This document shows, one piece after another, positions 34,667 through 43,722 of a DNA stretch of 64,000 bases; position 1 is the first letter of the stretch; each line of letters starts with the position of its first letter. Under the pieces are notes generated by a model. That model did not search any database. It was not told the origin of the DNA and worked only from the letters and a program-made list of their open reading frames with translations. Source of the stretch: Gammaproteobacteria bacterium (lineage in GTDB: Bacteria > Pseudomonadota > Gammaproteobacteria > SZUA-152); assembly GCA_032250735.1 (NCBI GenBank), contig JAVVEP010000004.1:1-64000 (forward strand), written 5' to 3'. A program made the position numbers and the translations under genes.

Positions 34667-36430
34667 TTATGCCTTGCGACTGCCCCTGGAACTCAACTCA
34701 GAATATTCATCTTTCTCGGCGTCCGTTGCCGTACCCATCTGCAGCCGGGATAACAGATACTCCCACCGCTGCTCGTCACGCAACACTGCCAGTTTATCCA
34801 CCACCGCCCGGAACTCGGTCTCCAGACCCTCGTCCGGCACCATCATGGGTTGCGCGGCGAGTCTGGCGAGCTGTCCCGCCTCTTCATGCTGGCCCTGTGC
34901 ACGCCAGTGTTCGACAATTCCCCCACAGCTTAGTTGTGGGTTCTGCCGCAACAATTCAACCAGCTGGCGTAATATTGGCAGACCGGGCTGATCCAGGCCC
35001 TCGAGCGCCGACCAGTCGTCGATCTGTACCGCCAGGCCCGGCCGATGCAGCAGGTATTGGATCGCCTGTCGCAACGTCGACGGTGAACTGCCCCGGGCCG
35101 ACACTACCCGCGACCGGGGGCGCGCCGGTGTGCGCACCGCCACCGTCAGACCGACCAGGGCGGAGGGGTCGATTTTGGCGATCTCCGCCAAACGTGTCGC
35201 CATCATGTGCCGAAACATGCCTTCCGGTAGCTTTTCCAGCAAGGGCCGGGCCAGCGTGACCAGCTGTGCCCGGCCATCAATGGTGGATATATCGACCGCT
35301 TCGACCAATTCGCCAAAAAAATAATCCGAGAAACTCGTGGCGCTGGCGACACGCGCCTCAAACCCCGCCCGCTGCTCTTTGCGCACCAGGGTGTCCGGGT
35401 CTTCACCGTCGGGCAAAAACATGAAACTGACCTGCCGGCCCTCGCTCAGCACCGGCAGGGCATTTTCCAGTGCGCGCCACGCGGCCTGTCGTCCGGCGCG
35501 GTCGCCATCAAAACAGAACACAATCCTGGACACCACCCGAAACAGCCGTTCCAGATGATCCCGCGTTGTCGCCGTGCCCAGGGTGGCCACGGCATTGAGC
35601 ACGCCAAACTGCCCCAGCGCGACCACGTCCATATAACCTTCCACCACCACCACATGGGTCAGCTGGCGCTCGGCCTTGCGCGCCTGATACAGCCCGTAAA
35701 GCTCGCGCCCCTTGTGAAAGATCGGTGACTCTGCCGAGTTGAGGTATTTGGGGCCCTCTTCGTTGCCCAGCTGGCGTCCGCCGAAGGCGATCACGCGGCC
35801 CCGCCGGTCGCGGATCGGGAACATGATGCGATCACGAAAGCGGTCGTAGTGCCCGCCGCGATCCTTTTTCACCACCAGACCGGATTGCAACAGCTGCGCC
35901 TCCGTCACCCCCTTGCCGAGCAGGTACGCGCCCAGATTGTCCCAACCCGGCGGCGCAAATCCCAGCTCAAAGGCGGCGGCCACCTCGCCGGTCAGACCGC
36001 GCCCTTTCAGATAATCCGTGGCGCGTGCCGCCTCGGCATGCTGCTTGAGTTGCTGGCAATAATAGCCCGCCGCCTGTTCCATCACGCCGTAAAGGTCCTG
36101 ATGGCCACGCTCTTCACTGACCTGGCCGGCCTCACGCGGCACCTGCATACCCGCCCCGGCAGCCAGCTCTTCGATGGCCTCCACGAATCCCATGTGTTCG
36201 TATTCCATGAGAAAACCCAGGGCCGAGCCATGCGCGCCGCAGCCAAAACAGTGATAAAACTGCTTGTCGGGACTGACGGTAAAGGAGGGGGTTTTTTCGT
36301 TATGAAACGGACAGCAGGCCTGGTATTCGCGGCCGGTCTTTTTGAGCTGCACCCGGCTGTCGATGACGTCGACGATATCGACGCGCACCAGAAGTTCGTC
36401 AATAAAAGAAGTGGGGATACGGCCGGCCAT
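34667..36430 (-). CDS. dnaG: DNA primase DnaG
   Basis: A 587-residue primase that lays RNA primers at the replication fork. The N-terminal CHC2 zinc finger (CPFHNEKTPSF then FYHCFGCG, residues 40-66) binds template. The central TOPRIM domain holds VVVEGYMDVVAL and FCFDGDRAGR, and the C-terminal helicase-interacting domain follows. Length is normal. It lies 158 bp upstream of rpoD and 122 bp downstream of yqeY in the macromolecular synthesis operon. Confidence 0.97.
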   Translation of the reverse strand: MAGRIPTSFIDELLVRVDIVDVIDSRVQLKKTGREYQACCPFHNEKTPSFTVSPDKQFYHCFGCGAHGSALGFLMEYEHMGFVEAIEELAAGAGMQVPREAGQVSEERGHQDLYGVMEQAAGYYCQQLKQHAEAARATDYLKGRGLTGEVAAAFELGFAPPGWDNLGAYLLGKGVTEAQLLQSGLVVKKDRGGHYDRFRDRIMFPIRDRRGRVIAFGGRQLGNEEGPKYLNSAESPIFHKGRELYGLYQARKAERQLTHVVVVEGYMDVVALGQFGVLNAVATLGTATTRDHLERLFRVVSRIVFCFDGDRAGRQAAWRALENALPVLSEGRQVSFMFLPDGEDPDTLVRKEQRAGFEARVASATSFSDYFFGELVEAVDISTIDGRAQLVTLARPLLEKLPEGMFRHMMATRLAEIAKIDPSALVGLTVAVRTPARPRSRVVSARGSSPSTLRQAIQYLLHRPGLAVQIDDWSALEGLDQPGLPILRQLVELLRQNPQLSCGGIVEHWRAQGQHEEAGQLARLAAQPMMVPDEGLETEFRAVVDKLAVLRDEQRWEYLLSRLQMGTATDAEKDEYSELSSRGSRKA

Positions 36431-36552
36431 GGGCTCAACGATACAAGAAATCGGGCGCTGGAGAAAAGATCAACGCCGAAAGCATAGTCGTGAAATTGGG
36501 ATGCAGATTAGGGGCCTGCCGGGCAGAATTCAGACGGAGCGTGTCGGCGCGT

Positions 36553-37008
36553 TTAGCCAGCCAACAGAGATTTGATGCGCTGACTGACCTCGGCCATATC
36601 GGCACGGCCCTGCACCTGTGGCCGCAGTACGCCCATCACCTTGCCCATCTCGTTCATGGCTGCGGCACCGGTCGTTTCGATGGCGGCGGTGATCAGCGCG
36701 TCGAGTTCAGCTGCGCTCAGCGCGGTCGGCAGATAGCCCTGCAACACACCGATCTCGAAGGTTTCCTGATCCGCCAGCTCCTGGCGGCCGGCATCTTCGA
36801 ACTGCCTGACCGAGTCTCGACGCTGCTTGACCATTTTGTCGAGCACCGCCAGCACCTGCGCGTCATCCAGTTCGATGCGCTCATCCACCTCGCGCTGCTT
36901 GATCGCCGCCAGCGCCAGACGGATAACGCCGAGGCGAGGCTTATCTTTCGCGCGCATCGCCGTCTTCATGTCGTCGGTCAATTGTTGCTTGAGCATTGAA
37001 TCAGCCAT
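36553..37008 (-). CDS. yqeY: YqeY / GatB-YqeY domain protein
   Basis: A 151-residue helical protein of the YqeY family, which shares its fold with the tail of the amidotransferase subunit GatB. Family features are LKQQLTDDMKTAMRAKDKPRLGVIRLALAAIKQ and the C-terminal MGKVMGVLRPQVQGRADM. ATG 37008 fits the family start. An association with tRNA metabolism is suggested for the family but not proven. It sits between rpsU and dnaG, a usual place in gammaproteobacteria outside the enterics. Confidence 0.92.
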   Translation of the reverse strand: MADSMLKQQLTDDMKTAMRAKDKPRLGVIRLALAAIKQREVDERIELDDAQVLAVLDKMVKQRRDSVRQFEDAGRQELADQETFEIGVLQGYLPTALSAAELDALITAAIETTGAAAMNEMGKVMGVLRPQVQGRADMAEVSQRIKSLLAG

Positions 37009-37122
37009 GCACATACCTACGCAGTCGATAAACCGACGGCCGGGAAGCCGCGGATGAAACACTAAGGAAAGGATGCTGGAGCCCGGCGCGATACCCGACC
37101 GCGCGGGGGCAACAAGGAGATC

Positions 37123-37338
37123 TTAGTAGAGGCGTTTGCGACGCTGGATATCGCGCGATGTCTTTTTCAACTGGCGCTTGACGGCTGCAGCCATCTTACG
37201 CTGGCGTGCCTGGGTAGGCTTTTCGTAAAATTCACGACGACGCACTTCGGTGAGTACACCGGCCTTCTCGCAGGAACGCTTGAACCGGCGCAGAGCGATA
37301 TCAAAAGGCTCATTTTCTCTTACACGAACATTCGGCAT
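37123..37338 (-). CDS. rpsU: Ribosomal protein bS21
   Basis: A 71-residue basic protein of the small ribosomal subunit, required for efficient initiation. It shows the family sequence throughout: [36 protein letters not shown] and the basic C-terminus. It is the first gene of the rpsU-yqeY-dnaG-rpoD operon, which couples translation, replication and transcription functions. It is divergent from tsaD, and the 162-bp gap holds both promoters. Confidence 0.97.
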   Translation of the reverse strand: MPNVRVRENEPFDIALRRFKRSCEKAGVLTEVRRREFYEKPTQARQRKMAAAVKRQLKKTSRDIQRRKRLY

Positions 37339-37500
37339 TGGTCTTCCAATCCTCTAACTTTTAGGTAGTGATACACTATGCGCATCACCCGATTTCATAC
37401 AACAACACTTCCCCGCCACGGCCACGCCAGGACAGGGAGCCGGGAATTCTAGTCATTCACGCCCGAAAATGCAAAATATCGGGACAAAAATTTTCACTAA

Positions 37501-38556
37501 ATGAGCGATAAAGTGGCAAATCGACCTTCACGCCTCACCCTGGGCATCGAAACCTCCTGCGACGAGACCGGCGTCGCCCTCTATGATGACGAGGCCGGCC
37601 TGCTCGCCGACGCGCTCTACAGCCAGATCGAACTGCACGCCGATTACGGCGGCGTGGTCCCGGAACTGGCCTCGCGCGATCACGTTCGCAAGACCCTGCC
37701 GCTCATCCAGCAGGTGCTGGACGAGGCCAATTGCGACAAAAAGGCCATCACCGGAGTCGCCTACACCGCCGGTCCCGGCTTGGTGGGCGCACTGCTGGTT
37801 GGCGCCGCCATCGGTCGCAGCCTCGCCTGGGCCTGGAATGTCCCGGCCGTGGCCGTCCATCACATGGAGGGGCACCTGCTGGCGCCGCTGCTGGAAGACC
37901 ATCCTCCGGCATTCCCCTTTGTTGCCTTGCTGGTATCCGGCGGCCACACCCTATTAGTAGAGGTTAACGGCATCGGCCGTTACAGAATTATCGGTGAAAC
38001 CCTCGACGATGCCGCGGGCGAGGCCTTCGACAAGACCGCCAAGCTGCTCGGCCTGGACTATCCCGGCGGCCCGGCGCTGGCAAAGCTGGCCCAACAGGGC
38101 AACCCTGAACGCTTCCAGTTCCCTCGCCCCATGACCAATCGGCCCGGTCTCGACTTCAGTTTCAGCGGACTAAAGACTTTTGCCATCACCACTCTGCGCG
38201 ACCACAGCGAACCAGCGACGGATCTGCCGCAGACCCGTGCCGACATCGCCCGCGCCTTCGAGGACGCCGTGGCCGATACCATGGCGATCAAATGCAAGCG
38301 CGCCCTGCAACACACCGGGCTTACCCGACTGGTAATGGCGGGTGGGGTCAGCGCCAACCAGACATTACGCGCGCGCCTATCGACACTGTCACAACAGGAA
38401 GGCTTCGAGATCTACTATCCGCGCCCCGCCTTTTGCACCGACAACGGTGCCATGATCGCCTTCGCAGGCTCTCTGCGTCTGGCGGCAGGGCAGGCCCAGG
38501 GCAACCACTTTGGCGCCAGGCCACGCTGGCCTATCGATGAACTGATGCCGGTTTAG
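37501..38556 (+). CDS. tsaD: tRNA N6-threonylcarbamoyladenosine transferase TsaD
   Basis: A 351-residue ASKHA-fold enzyme that, with TsaB and TsaE, transfers the threonylcarbamoyl group to A37 of ANN-decoding tRNAs. Metal-binding histidines lie in [10 protein letters not shown]. Other family signatures are [28 protein letters not shown] and the C-terminal ARPRWPI. Its divergent placement opposite rpsU is conserved in proteobacteria. Length normal. Confidence 0.97.
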   Translation: MSDKVANRPSRLTLGIETSCDETGVALYDDEAGLLADALYSQIELHADYGGVVPELASRDHVRKTLPLIQQVLDEANCDKKAITGVAYTAGPGLVGALLVGAAIGRSLAWAWNVPAVAVHHMEGHLLAPLLEDHPPAFPFVALLVSGGHTLLVEVNGIGRYRIIGETLDDAAGEAFDKTAKLLGLDYPGGPALAKLAQQGNPERFQFPRPMTNRPGLDFSFSGLKTFAITTLRDHSEPATDLPQTRADIARAFEDAVADTMAIKCKRALQHTGLTRLVMAGGVSANQTLRARLSTLSQQEGFEIYYPRPAFCTDNGAMIAFAGSLRLAAGQAQGNHFGARPRWPIDELMPV

Positions 38557-38646
38557 CGCCCCAAATCGCCTCTCTACACCCCATCTTAATCCTGCCCTTC
38601 ACCCGCTGGCAGCGCCGCCGATCGCAAAACATCGCGCGCATAAAAA

Positions 38647-38669
38647 AGCGGAGGCCAATGACCCCCGCT
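38647..38669. terminator. Terminator between tsaD and the HU-like gene
   Basis: AGCGGAGG pairs with CCCCCGCT (one mismatch) around a short loop. It is preceded by six A and followed by CTCTTT, so it could work on both strands between the convergent genes. Confidence 0.5.
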
Positions 38670-38725
38670 CTTTCCGATCTAACGCCGTTGCAAACCGGCC
38701 GGCTAAATCTGCCGGCCCGGCACCA

Positions 38726-39121
38726 CTAGGCGGTCATATCTTTCATCTTCTTCAGCGGCAACACCTTGACCACGGTGCGGGCAGGCTTGGCCTGGAAGAT
38801 GGTGTCTTCACCGGTAAAGGGGTTCACACCCTTGCGCTTCTTGGTTGCCGGCTTGCGCACGGTTTTCACCTTCATCAAGCCCGGCAGGGTGAAGGTGCCA
38901 GCTGCGCCCTTCTTGATGTGGCCATTAATAATGTCGGCCAAGGCATCAAACACATTGGCAACATCCTTTTTGGAGAGCGTGGTTGTTTCCGCAATACTGG
39001 CGAACAATGCGGTCTTCGTCATTGGCTCTTTCACCACCTTGATGGTTTTAACCGGCGCAGCCTTTTTTACAGCCACTTTCTTCTTTGCGGTTTTCTTTTT
39101 TACTGCCTTCTTCAATGCCAT
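38726..39121 (-). CDS. HU-family DNA-binding protein with Lys/Ala-rich N-terminal tail
   Basis: A 131-residue protein. Residues 36-128 are an HU/IHF-like domain (MTKTALFASIAETTTLSKKDVANVFDAL then GTFTLPGLMKV and a KKRKGVNPFTGED arm). The first ~34 residues are a histone H1-like tail (KKAVKKKTAKKKVAVKKAAP) that should bind DNA nonspecifically and may be a target of modification. HU itself is about 90 residues, so the tail is an addition. Probably a nucleoid-associated protein distinct from the main HU. Confidence 0.88.
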   Translation of the reverse strand: MALKKAVKKKTAKKKVAVKKAAPVKTIKVVKEPMTKTALFASIAETTTLSKKDVANVFDALADIINGHIKKGAAGTFTLPGLMKVKTVRKPATKKRKGVNPFTGEDTIFQAKPARTVVKVLPLKKMKDMTA

Positions 39122-39489
39122 GTGGCGTTCTCCCGTTGATGTATGTTTTGTTGCCAGCCCTTAGTTACTGCAGACAGCCTGCAAACAGCAAAACTGAAAC
39201 TATAAATGCGTTTTTAAACGCTGTTTTATCACCTAAATCCAAAGCCAACTCACCACCGATTTGCAGCAGCTGCACGACATGTCGCACCCACTCAATCGGT
39301 TCGCGCCGATTTGCCTTGTTTTATAGACTCTTTTGAAAGCTTTCGCAATATCGCAGAACCCATAGAATGGACTTTTTTCGTGCTATCGCATTATCAACAC
39401 GCTACTATATAGGTGTATTTCAGCCTGAAACCTCATCCGATGGATTTGTTTTTTGCGCCGTCTAGAAAAAACAAAGGATCAATGTCGCC
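39122..39489. other. 368-bp divergent intergenic region
   Basis: It separates the HU-like gene from nudE. A TATATA-type -10 lies near 39405-39413 on the plus strand. No gene, tRNA or repeat seen. Confidence 0.45.
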
Positions 39490-40074
39490 ATGGGCAAAGA
39501 CCCAACGCCGAAATCTCCCCATCAGTCACTGCCAGAAATCCTGCATTCCGAGATTGTTGCGCGCACCGATATGTTCCGCATCGAACGCCGCGAGCTGCGC
39601 TTCAGCAATGGCACCGAGGTCCGCCACGAGCGCCTGATCGGCTCCGAAAATGGCGCGGTGCTGATCGTGCCACTGCTTGACCAGAACACCGTCTTGCTAA
39701 TCCGCGAATACGCCACCGGCGTCCACCGTTATGAACTGGCCCTGCCGAAAGGCCGTATTGAAGCCAACGAGACCTTGCTGGACGCCGCGAACCGCGAGAT
39801 CATGGAAGAAATCGGGCACGGCGCGAACAAACTGCATCATCTCACCAGCCTGACGGTGGCTCCGGGGTATCTCAGCCATGCAACCCATATCGTGCTGGCA
39901 GAAGACCTCTACGCCGAGAGACATGCCGGGGACGAACCCGAGGCCATCGAAGTGGTACCCTGGCGGATGGACAGACTGACCGAGCTGTTTGCCCACGAAG
40001 AGTGTACGGAAGCGCGCAGTATTGCCGCCTTGTTTATGGTACGTGAACACCTGGCGCAACGCGCCGGGGCCTGA
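39490..40074 (+). CDS. nudE: ADP compounds hydrolase NudE
   Basis: A 194-residue Nudix hydrolase that cleaves ADP-ribose, NADH, Ap3A and similar compounds. The Nudix box is complete: GRIEANE then LLDAANREIMEEIG (G-x5-E-x7-REUxEExGU). The sequence after the box (YLSHATHIVLAEDLY) is typical of the ADP-ribose group. It lies 61 bp upstream of cysQ, a pairing common in gammaproteobacteria, and the two are probably one operon. Confidence 0.92.
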   Translation: MGKDPTPKSPHQSLPEILHSEIVARTDMFRIERRELRFSNGTEVRHERLIGSENGAVLIVPLLDQNTVLLIREYATGVHRYELALPKGRIEANETLLDAANREIMEEIGHGANKLHHLTSLTVAPGYLSHATHIVLAEDLYAERHAGDEPEAIEVVPWRMDRLTELFAHEECTEARSIAALFMVREHLAQRAGA

Positions 40075-40135
40075 CCCGCCGTCACCAGCAATGCCTAACC
40101 CGTAACGATCAATTTGGAATATAAAGGAAGTACCT

Positions 40136-40957
40136 GTGCCCAGTACCGCAGACCAAACACTCATCAAACCTGTTATCGATTTGGCGGTACAGGCCGGGCA
40201 CCGCATCATGGAAGTTTACGACACCGAATTCGATGTCGAGCACAAATCCGATGCATCACCACTGACGGCGGCCGACATGGCCGCACATCACACCATCGTG
40301 GAAGGCCTGAGCAAGCTGACGCCGGAGATACCCATTCTCTCCGAAGAGTCCGCCCACATCCCCTTTGCCGAACGCGCCCAATGGCAACGCTATTGGCTGG
40401 TCGATCCCCTGGATGGCACCCGTGAATTCGTCAAACGTAATGGCGAGTTCACCGTTAACATCGCACTTATCGACAAACATGAATCGGTGCTCGGCGTCAT
40501 CTATACGCCGGTGACGGGCGCTACCTATTATGCCGCTCGCGGTGCCGGCGTCTTCAAAATGGTGCTGGGTCATGCCACGCACAGCGTGGACACCCCTGCC
40601 ACCGCCATCCATACGCGGCCCAAGACACCAGCCAGCACCATCATTGCCGGCAGTCGCTCGCATCGCGGCGATTCACTGGAGGCCTTTCTGCAACGGCTCG
40701 GCGACTATGAGATCATCAGCATGGGCAGCTCGCTGAAGTCCTGTCTGGTCGCCGAAGGCAGTGCCGACCTCTACCCCCGCCTCGGCCCGACGTCCGAATG
40801 GGATACCGCTGCGGCACAGTGCATCGTCGAAGAGGCAGGCGGTTGCATCATCAAAACCGATGGCGAGCCCTTACGCTACAATACCAAGGACTCACTGCTG
40901 AACCCGCACTTTCTGGTCATTGGTGACCCCGAATACGACTGGCGGCGCTTTCTTTAA
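40136..40957 (+). CDS. cysQ: 3'(2'),5'-bisphosphate nucleotidase CysQ
   Basis: A 273-residue Mg-dependent, lithium-sensitive phosphatase that removes the 3'-phosphate of PAP, the by-product of sulfate activation. Metal-site motifs are SEES (about residue 68), DPLDGTREF, and the C-terminal EWDTAAAQCIVEEAGG. It starts with GTG after AAAGGAAG. Downstream of nudE in the same direction. Confidence 0.95.
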   Translation: MPSTADQTLIKPVIDLAVQAGHRIMEVYDTEFDVEHKSDASPLTAADMAAHHTIVEGLSKLTPEIPILSEESAHIPFAERAQWQRYWLVDPLDGTREFVKRNGEFTVNIALIDKHESVLGVIYTPVTGATYYAARGAGVFKMVLGHATHSVDTPATAIHTRPKTPASTIIAGSRSHRGDSLEAFLQRLGDYEIISMGSSLKSCLVAEGSADLYPRLGPTSEWDTAAAQCIVEEAGGCIIKTDGEPLRYNTKDSLLNPHFLVIGDPEYDWRRFL

Positions 40958-41124
40958 AGGTGCCCTGCTTTGCATGCTGTGCTGAGGCGGATCCAGCCGG
41001 CCCGCCGGGGAACTTCTCTCTGCTGACAGAGACAGATACACTTGACGCCAGATTCAACGTTTTCATCTGAACCATTCACTCGATCCACTTACTCAACCCA
41101 CTTACTCAACCCAAGGAAACCATC

Positions 41125-41805
41125 GTGAAAAAACTACTCATGCTTAGCGGCCTTGCTGCCGTTTTCGCCCTGCAGGCCGGCGCCGCTATCGCCGCAAAAC
41201 CCAGCACCGATAAGGAAAAGTTCAGCTATGCCATCGGCTTCCAGGTCGGTCAGGGCTTTAAACGCGACAATCTGGAAATAGATACCAAAATGATGGCCGA
41301 CGCCATCAACGATGTATTGGCCGACAAGGAGCCACAACTCAGCCTGGACGAAATGCGCACCGCCATGGAATCCGCCCAGCAAGAACTGCTGGCCGAACGC
41401 GCCAGCAAGGGTGAAAAGGCCAAATCCGATGGCCAGGCCTTTCTCGCCGCCAACAAACAGAAGGAAGGCGTGATTACCCGTGACAGCGGCCTGCAATACA
41501 AGGTCCTGCTTTCCGGCAAGGGCAAACAGCCCGGCGCCGAAACCTCCATCACCGCCCATTATCGCGGCACACTCATCGATGGCACCGAGTTCGACAGCTC
41601 CTATCGTCGCAATAGCCCAGCCACCTTCAACGTCAACCAGGTGATTCCCGGCTGGAAAGAGGTGTTGCCGCTGATGCATGAGGGTGACAAATGGCAGGTC
41701 TTTATCCCCGCAGAACTGGCCTACGGTGAGCGCGGTTCCGGCAGCGCCATCGGCCCCAACGAGACCCTGATCTTCGAGATCGAACTGATCAGCGTCAACA
41801 ATTAA
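41125..41805 (+). CDS. FKBP-type peptidyl-prolyl isomerase, FkpA/Mip type
   Basis: A 226-residue exported prolyl isomerase. A signal peptide (residues 1-23, ending AIAA) precedes the helical dimerisation domain (residues 30-110). The FKBP domain (115-226) carries VLLSGKGKQPG, HYRGTLIDGTEFDSSY, VIPGWKEVLPLM and LAYGERGSG. It starts with GTG after AAGGAAACC. A direct repeat of CACTTACTCAACC lies just upstream. Role: folding of envelope proteins. Confidence 0.94.
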   Translation: MKKLLMLSGLAAVFALQAGAAIAAKPSTDKEKFSYAIGFQVGQGFKRDNLEIDTKMMADAINDVLADKEPQLSLDEMRTAMESAQQELLAERASKGEKAKSDGQAFLAANKQKEGVITRDSGLQYKVLLSGKGKQPGAETSITAHYRGTLIDGTEFDSSYRRNSPATFNVNQVIPGWKEVLPLMHEGDKWQVFIPAELAYGERGSGSAIGPNETLIFEIELISVNN

Positions 41806-41864
41806 ACAACGCTTATTGGTGCATGACTGCGCAGCTGCCGTCTTGATAGTGCCTGTCTGACGAT

Positions 41865-42440
41865 TTGCAAAAACGACTCGACCTATTACACCGGCTGCTG
41901 CGCGCTCATCCCGCCGGGCTCAGCGAATATGAGCTGATCATGGCCCTTGAGGCCGAGCACGGGGCGGACTTTAGCCGCGACCAGCTGCGCGATCCCCTCT
42001 CCCTGTTTCAGACCCATTTTCTGTTATTCCACGCCCTCTACCGTTTGCGCGACCAGCTATGGGAATCACGGATAGCGCGGCTCGATATCCACACGCTTGG
42101 CATCCGGCTGCTTCCCTTTAAGACCGCAGGCGCGGCCCAGCTTGCCGAACACGATCCCCTGCGCGACTACTATCTGGATCTGAACCATCTGAACATCACA
42201 CAGGCCGGCGATGTAGAAAAATTACTCACGCAATTCTGGGCGCGCTTCGTCGGCGACGACGATCGCCGTCAGGCCCTCGCCACCCTTGAGCTGGAAGACC
42301 CGGTGGACTGGCCGGCCATCAAGACCCAGCACCGACGCCTGGCCATGCAACACCACCCCGATCGCGGTGGTGACGAGGCGCGCCTGCAGGCCATCAATGT
42401 CGCCATGGATATCCTGGCGCGGGATGCACGTTCGCGATAA
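41865..42440 (+). CDS. DnaJ-related protein with C-terminal J domain
   Basis: A 191-residue protein. The N-terminal 120 residues match the DnaJ-related helical domain (LSEYELIMALE, FLLFHALYRL, LRDYYLDL). The C-terminal ~55 residues are a truncated J domain with the HPD motif (AMQHHPDRGGDEAR) that stimulates DnaK. It lacks G/F and zinc domains, so it is a specialised co-chaperone. It starts at TTG 41865 without a clear Shine-Dalgarno, and the true start could be elsewhere in the first residues. Confidence 0.87.
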   Translation: MQKRLDLLHRLLRAHPAGLSEYELIMALEAEHGADFSRDQLRDPLSLFQTHFLLFHALYRLRDQLWESRIARLDIHTLGIRLLPFKTAGAAQLAEHDPLRDYYLDLNHLNITQAGDVEKLLTQFWARFVGDDDRRQALATLELEDPVDWPAIKTQHRRLAMQHHPDRGGDEARLQAINVAMDILARDARSR

Positions 42441-42476
42441 GTGCTGCAATACGTGGCGTAAAAAGCGCCGCAAAAC

Positions 42477-42516
42477 AAAACGGGGAGCCACTGTTCAGGT
42501 GGCTCCCCGTTTTTTT
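42477..42516. terminator. Strong bidirectional terminator
   Basis: A 12-bp perfect stem ACGGGGAGCCAC/GTGGCTCCCCGT (42480-42491 with 42499-42510) with a 7-nt loop, followed by TTTTTT and preceded by A-rich sequence. It lies between the convergent DnaJ-related and MBL genes. Confidence 0.93.
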
Positions 42517-42532
42517 ACCTTGCTGTCGCGGT

Positions 42533-43540
42533 TCAATCGTGACCGAGATTAAACACCCTCAGATCGCTGGCGACCTTGATCTCTCCCTGATAACCCTGGG
42601 CACGCACCAGCCTCTTCACTTCCTGCAGGCTGTTTTCCGTATTGGGCGTGATGTGCGACAACACCAGTTTTTTGGCCATGGCCTCGGCGGCGACCTGGCC
42701 CATGCGTGACGGGGTGGTGTGCAGCTGCAACATCGCCGGGTTCGGGTGGCTATCCATGATAGCCGTATCATAGATCAGCAGGTCCGCATTGCTGGCGATG
42801 GCCGCCATATTGCCGGACTCTGAATTGGTGTCGCCCGAATACACAATGCTCTTGCCCTTGTATTCAATGCGGTAGGCCACCGCAGGCACCGTGGCGTGTT
42901 TTACCGGCATCGCGGTCACGGTCAGGCCGCCCTCATCCAGCACCAGCTCCGACACACCGCTCGCCCAGTCGGAGCCCAGATCGTGGCCCATATAACTGAA
43001 CGTACCCGCGTTGATGACACCGGTGAAACCATTCAGGTAACGCTCGGTGCCATTGGGCAGGGCGTAATGGCCATCCACATAGGCTGTGGTATCGGGGAAG
43101 CCGCCGTTGCTGCTGGCAGGGCCCCAGATGTGAATCGGTGCATCCCGGGTAGCGCCTGCGCCGGCGGTATGAAAGTAGACGGTCTTGATCACCGATGAGA
43201 GATCCCCGGTATGATCAATGTGCAGATGCGTCAGCAGCACCCGATCGAGATCCTTCACATTGACGCCGCTCTCCGCAAGGCTCTTGAATGCGCCGCCACC
43301 CACGTCCATCAATATGCGCGGTCGGCCGTCGGTAAAGATCAGATAACTCGCGGCAGCCCGACCGGCGGAGGCGAACGGGCCACCGGAACCCAACACCATC
43401 ACCGACAGATCCCCCTTCACCCTGTCCACCGCCAGACGTTTGTGGTCCTTTTTATCCGCAAACGCCGGACTGGCCAACACGGCGACCAGTAAACCCGTGC
43501 CCACGACCTGCGCCTTCAGCATCCTTTTAATCTGCTGCAT
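42533..43540 (-). CDS. Exported metallo-beta-lactamase-fold hydrolase
   Basis: A 335-residue MBL-fold protein with a signal peptide (ending SPAFA). The metal site is in LLTHLHIDHTGD (about residues 92-103), with later ligands in MPVKHATVP, YSGDTNS and LVLSHITPN. The layout is that of RNase Z/arylsulfatase-like hydrolases, but export argues for a small-molecule ester or phosphodiester substrate, which is unknown. ATG 43540 has AAAAGGAG upstream; the frame extends far upstream (to 44041) over galT and is a shadow there. Confidence 0.88.
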   Translation of the reverse strand: MQQIKRMLKAQVVGTGLLVAVLASPAFADKKDHKRLAVDRVKGDLSVMVLGSGGPFASAGRAAASYLIFTDGRPRILMDVGGGAFKSLAESGVNVKDLDRVLLTHLHIDHTGDLSSVIKTVYFHTAGAGATRDAPIHIWGPASSNGGFPDTTAYVDGHYALPNGTERYLNGFTGVINAGTFSYMGHDLGSDWASGVSELVLDEGGLTVTAMPVKHATVPAVAYRIEYKGKSIVYSGDTNSESGNMAAIASNADLLIYDTAIMDSHPNPAMLQLHTTPSRMGQVAAEAMAKKLVLSHITPNTENSLQEVKRLVRAQGYQGEIKVASDLRVFNLGHD

Positions 43541-43722
43541 TTTTATCTCCTTTTCCCTGTAATAGTTACCTGTCGCACGAATGTCCGACAGTCGCACCCA
43601 TTCAAACATGTTGCGATCAATTACACGATGGTTTTGCGTTGTTTCATGTGCGCCGCAACAATCGCGCTGGTCGTACAGTGTCGATCCGGCGGGAAATGTT
43701 ACGGATGGAGAAGATATTTCCG

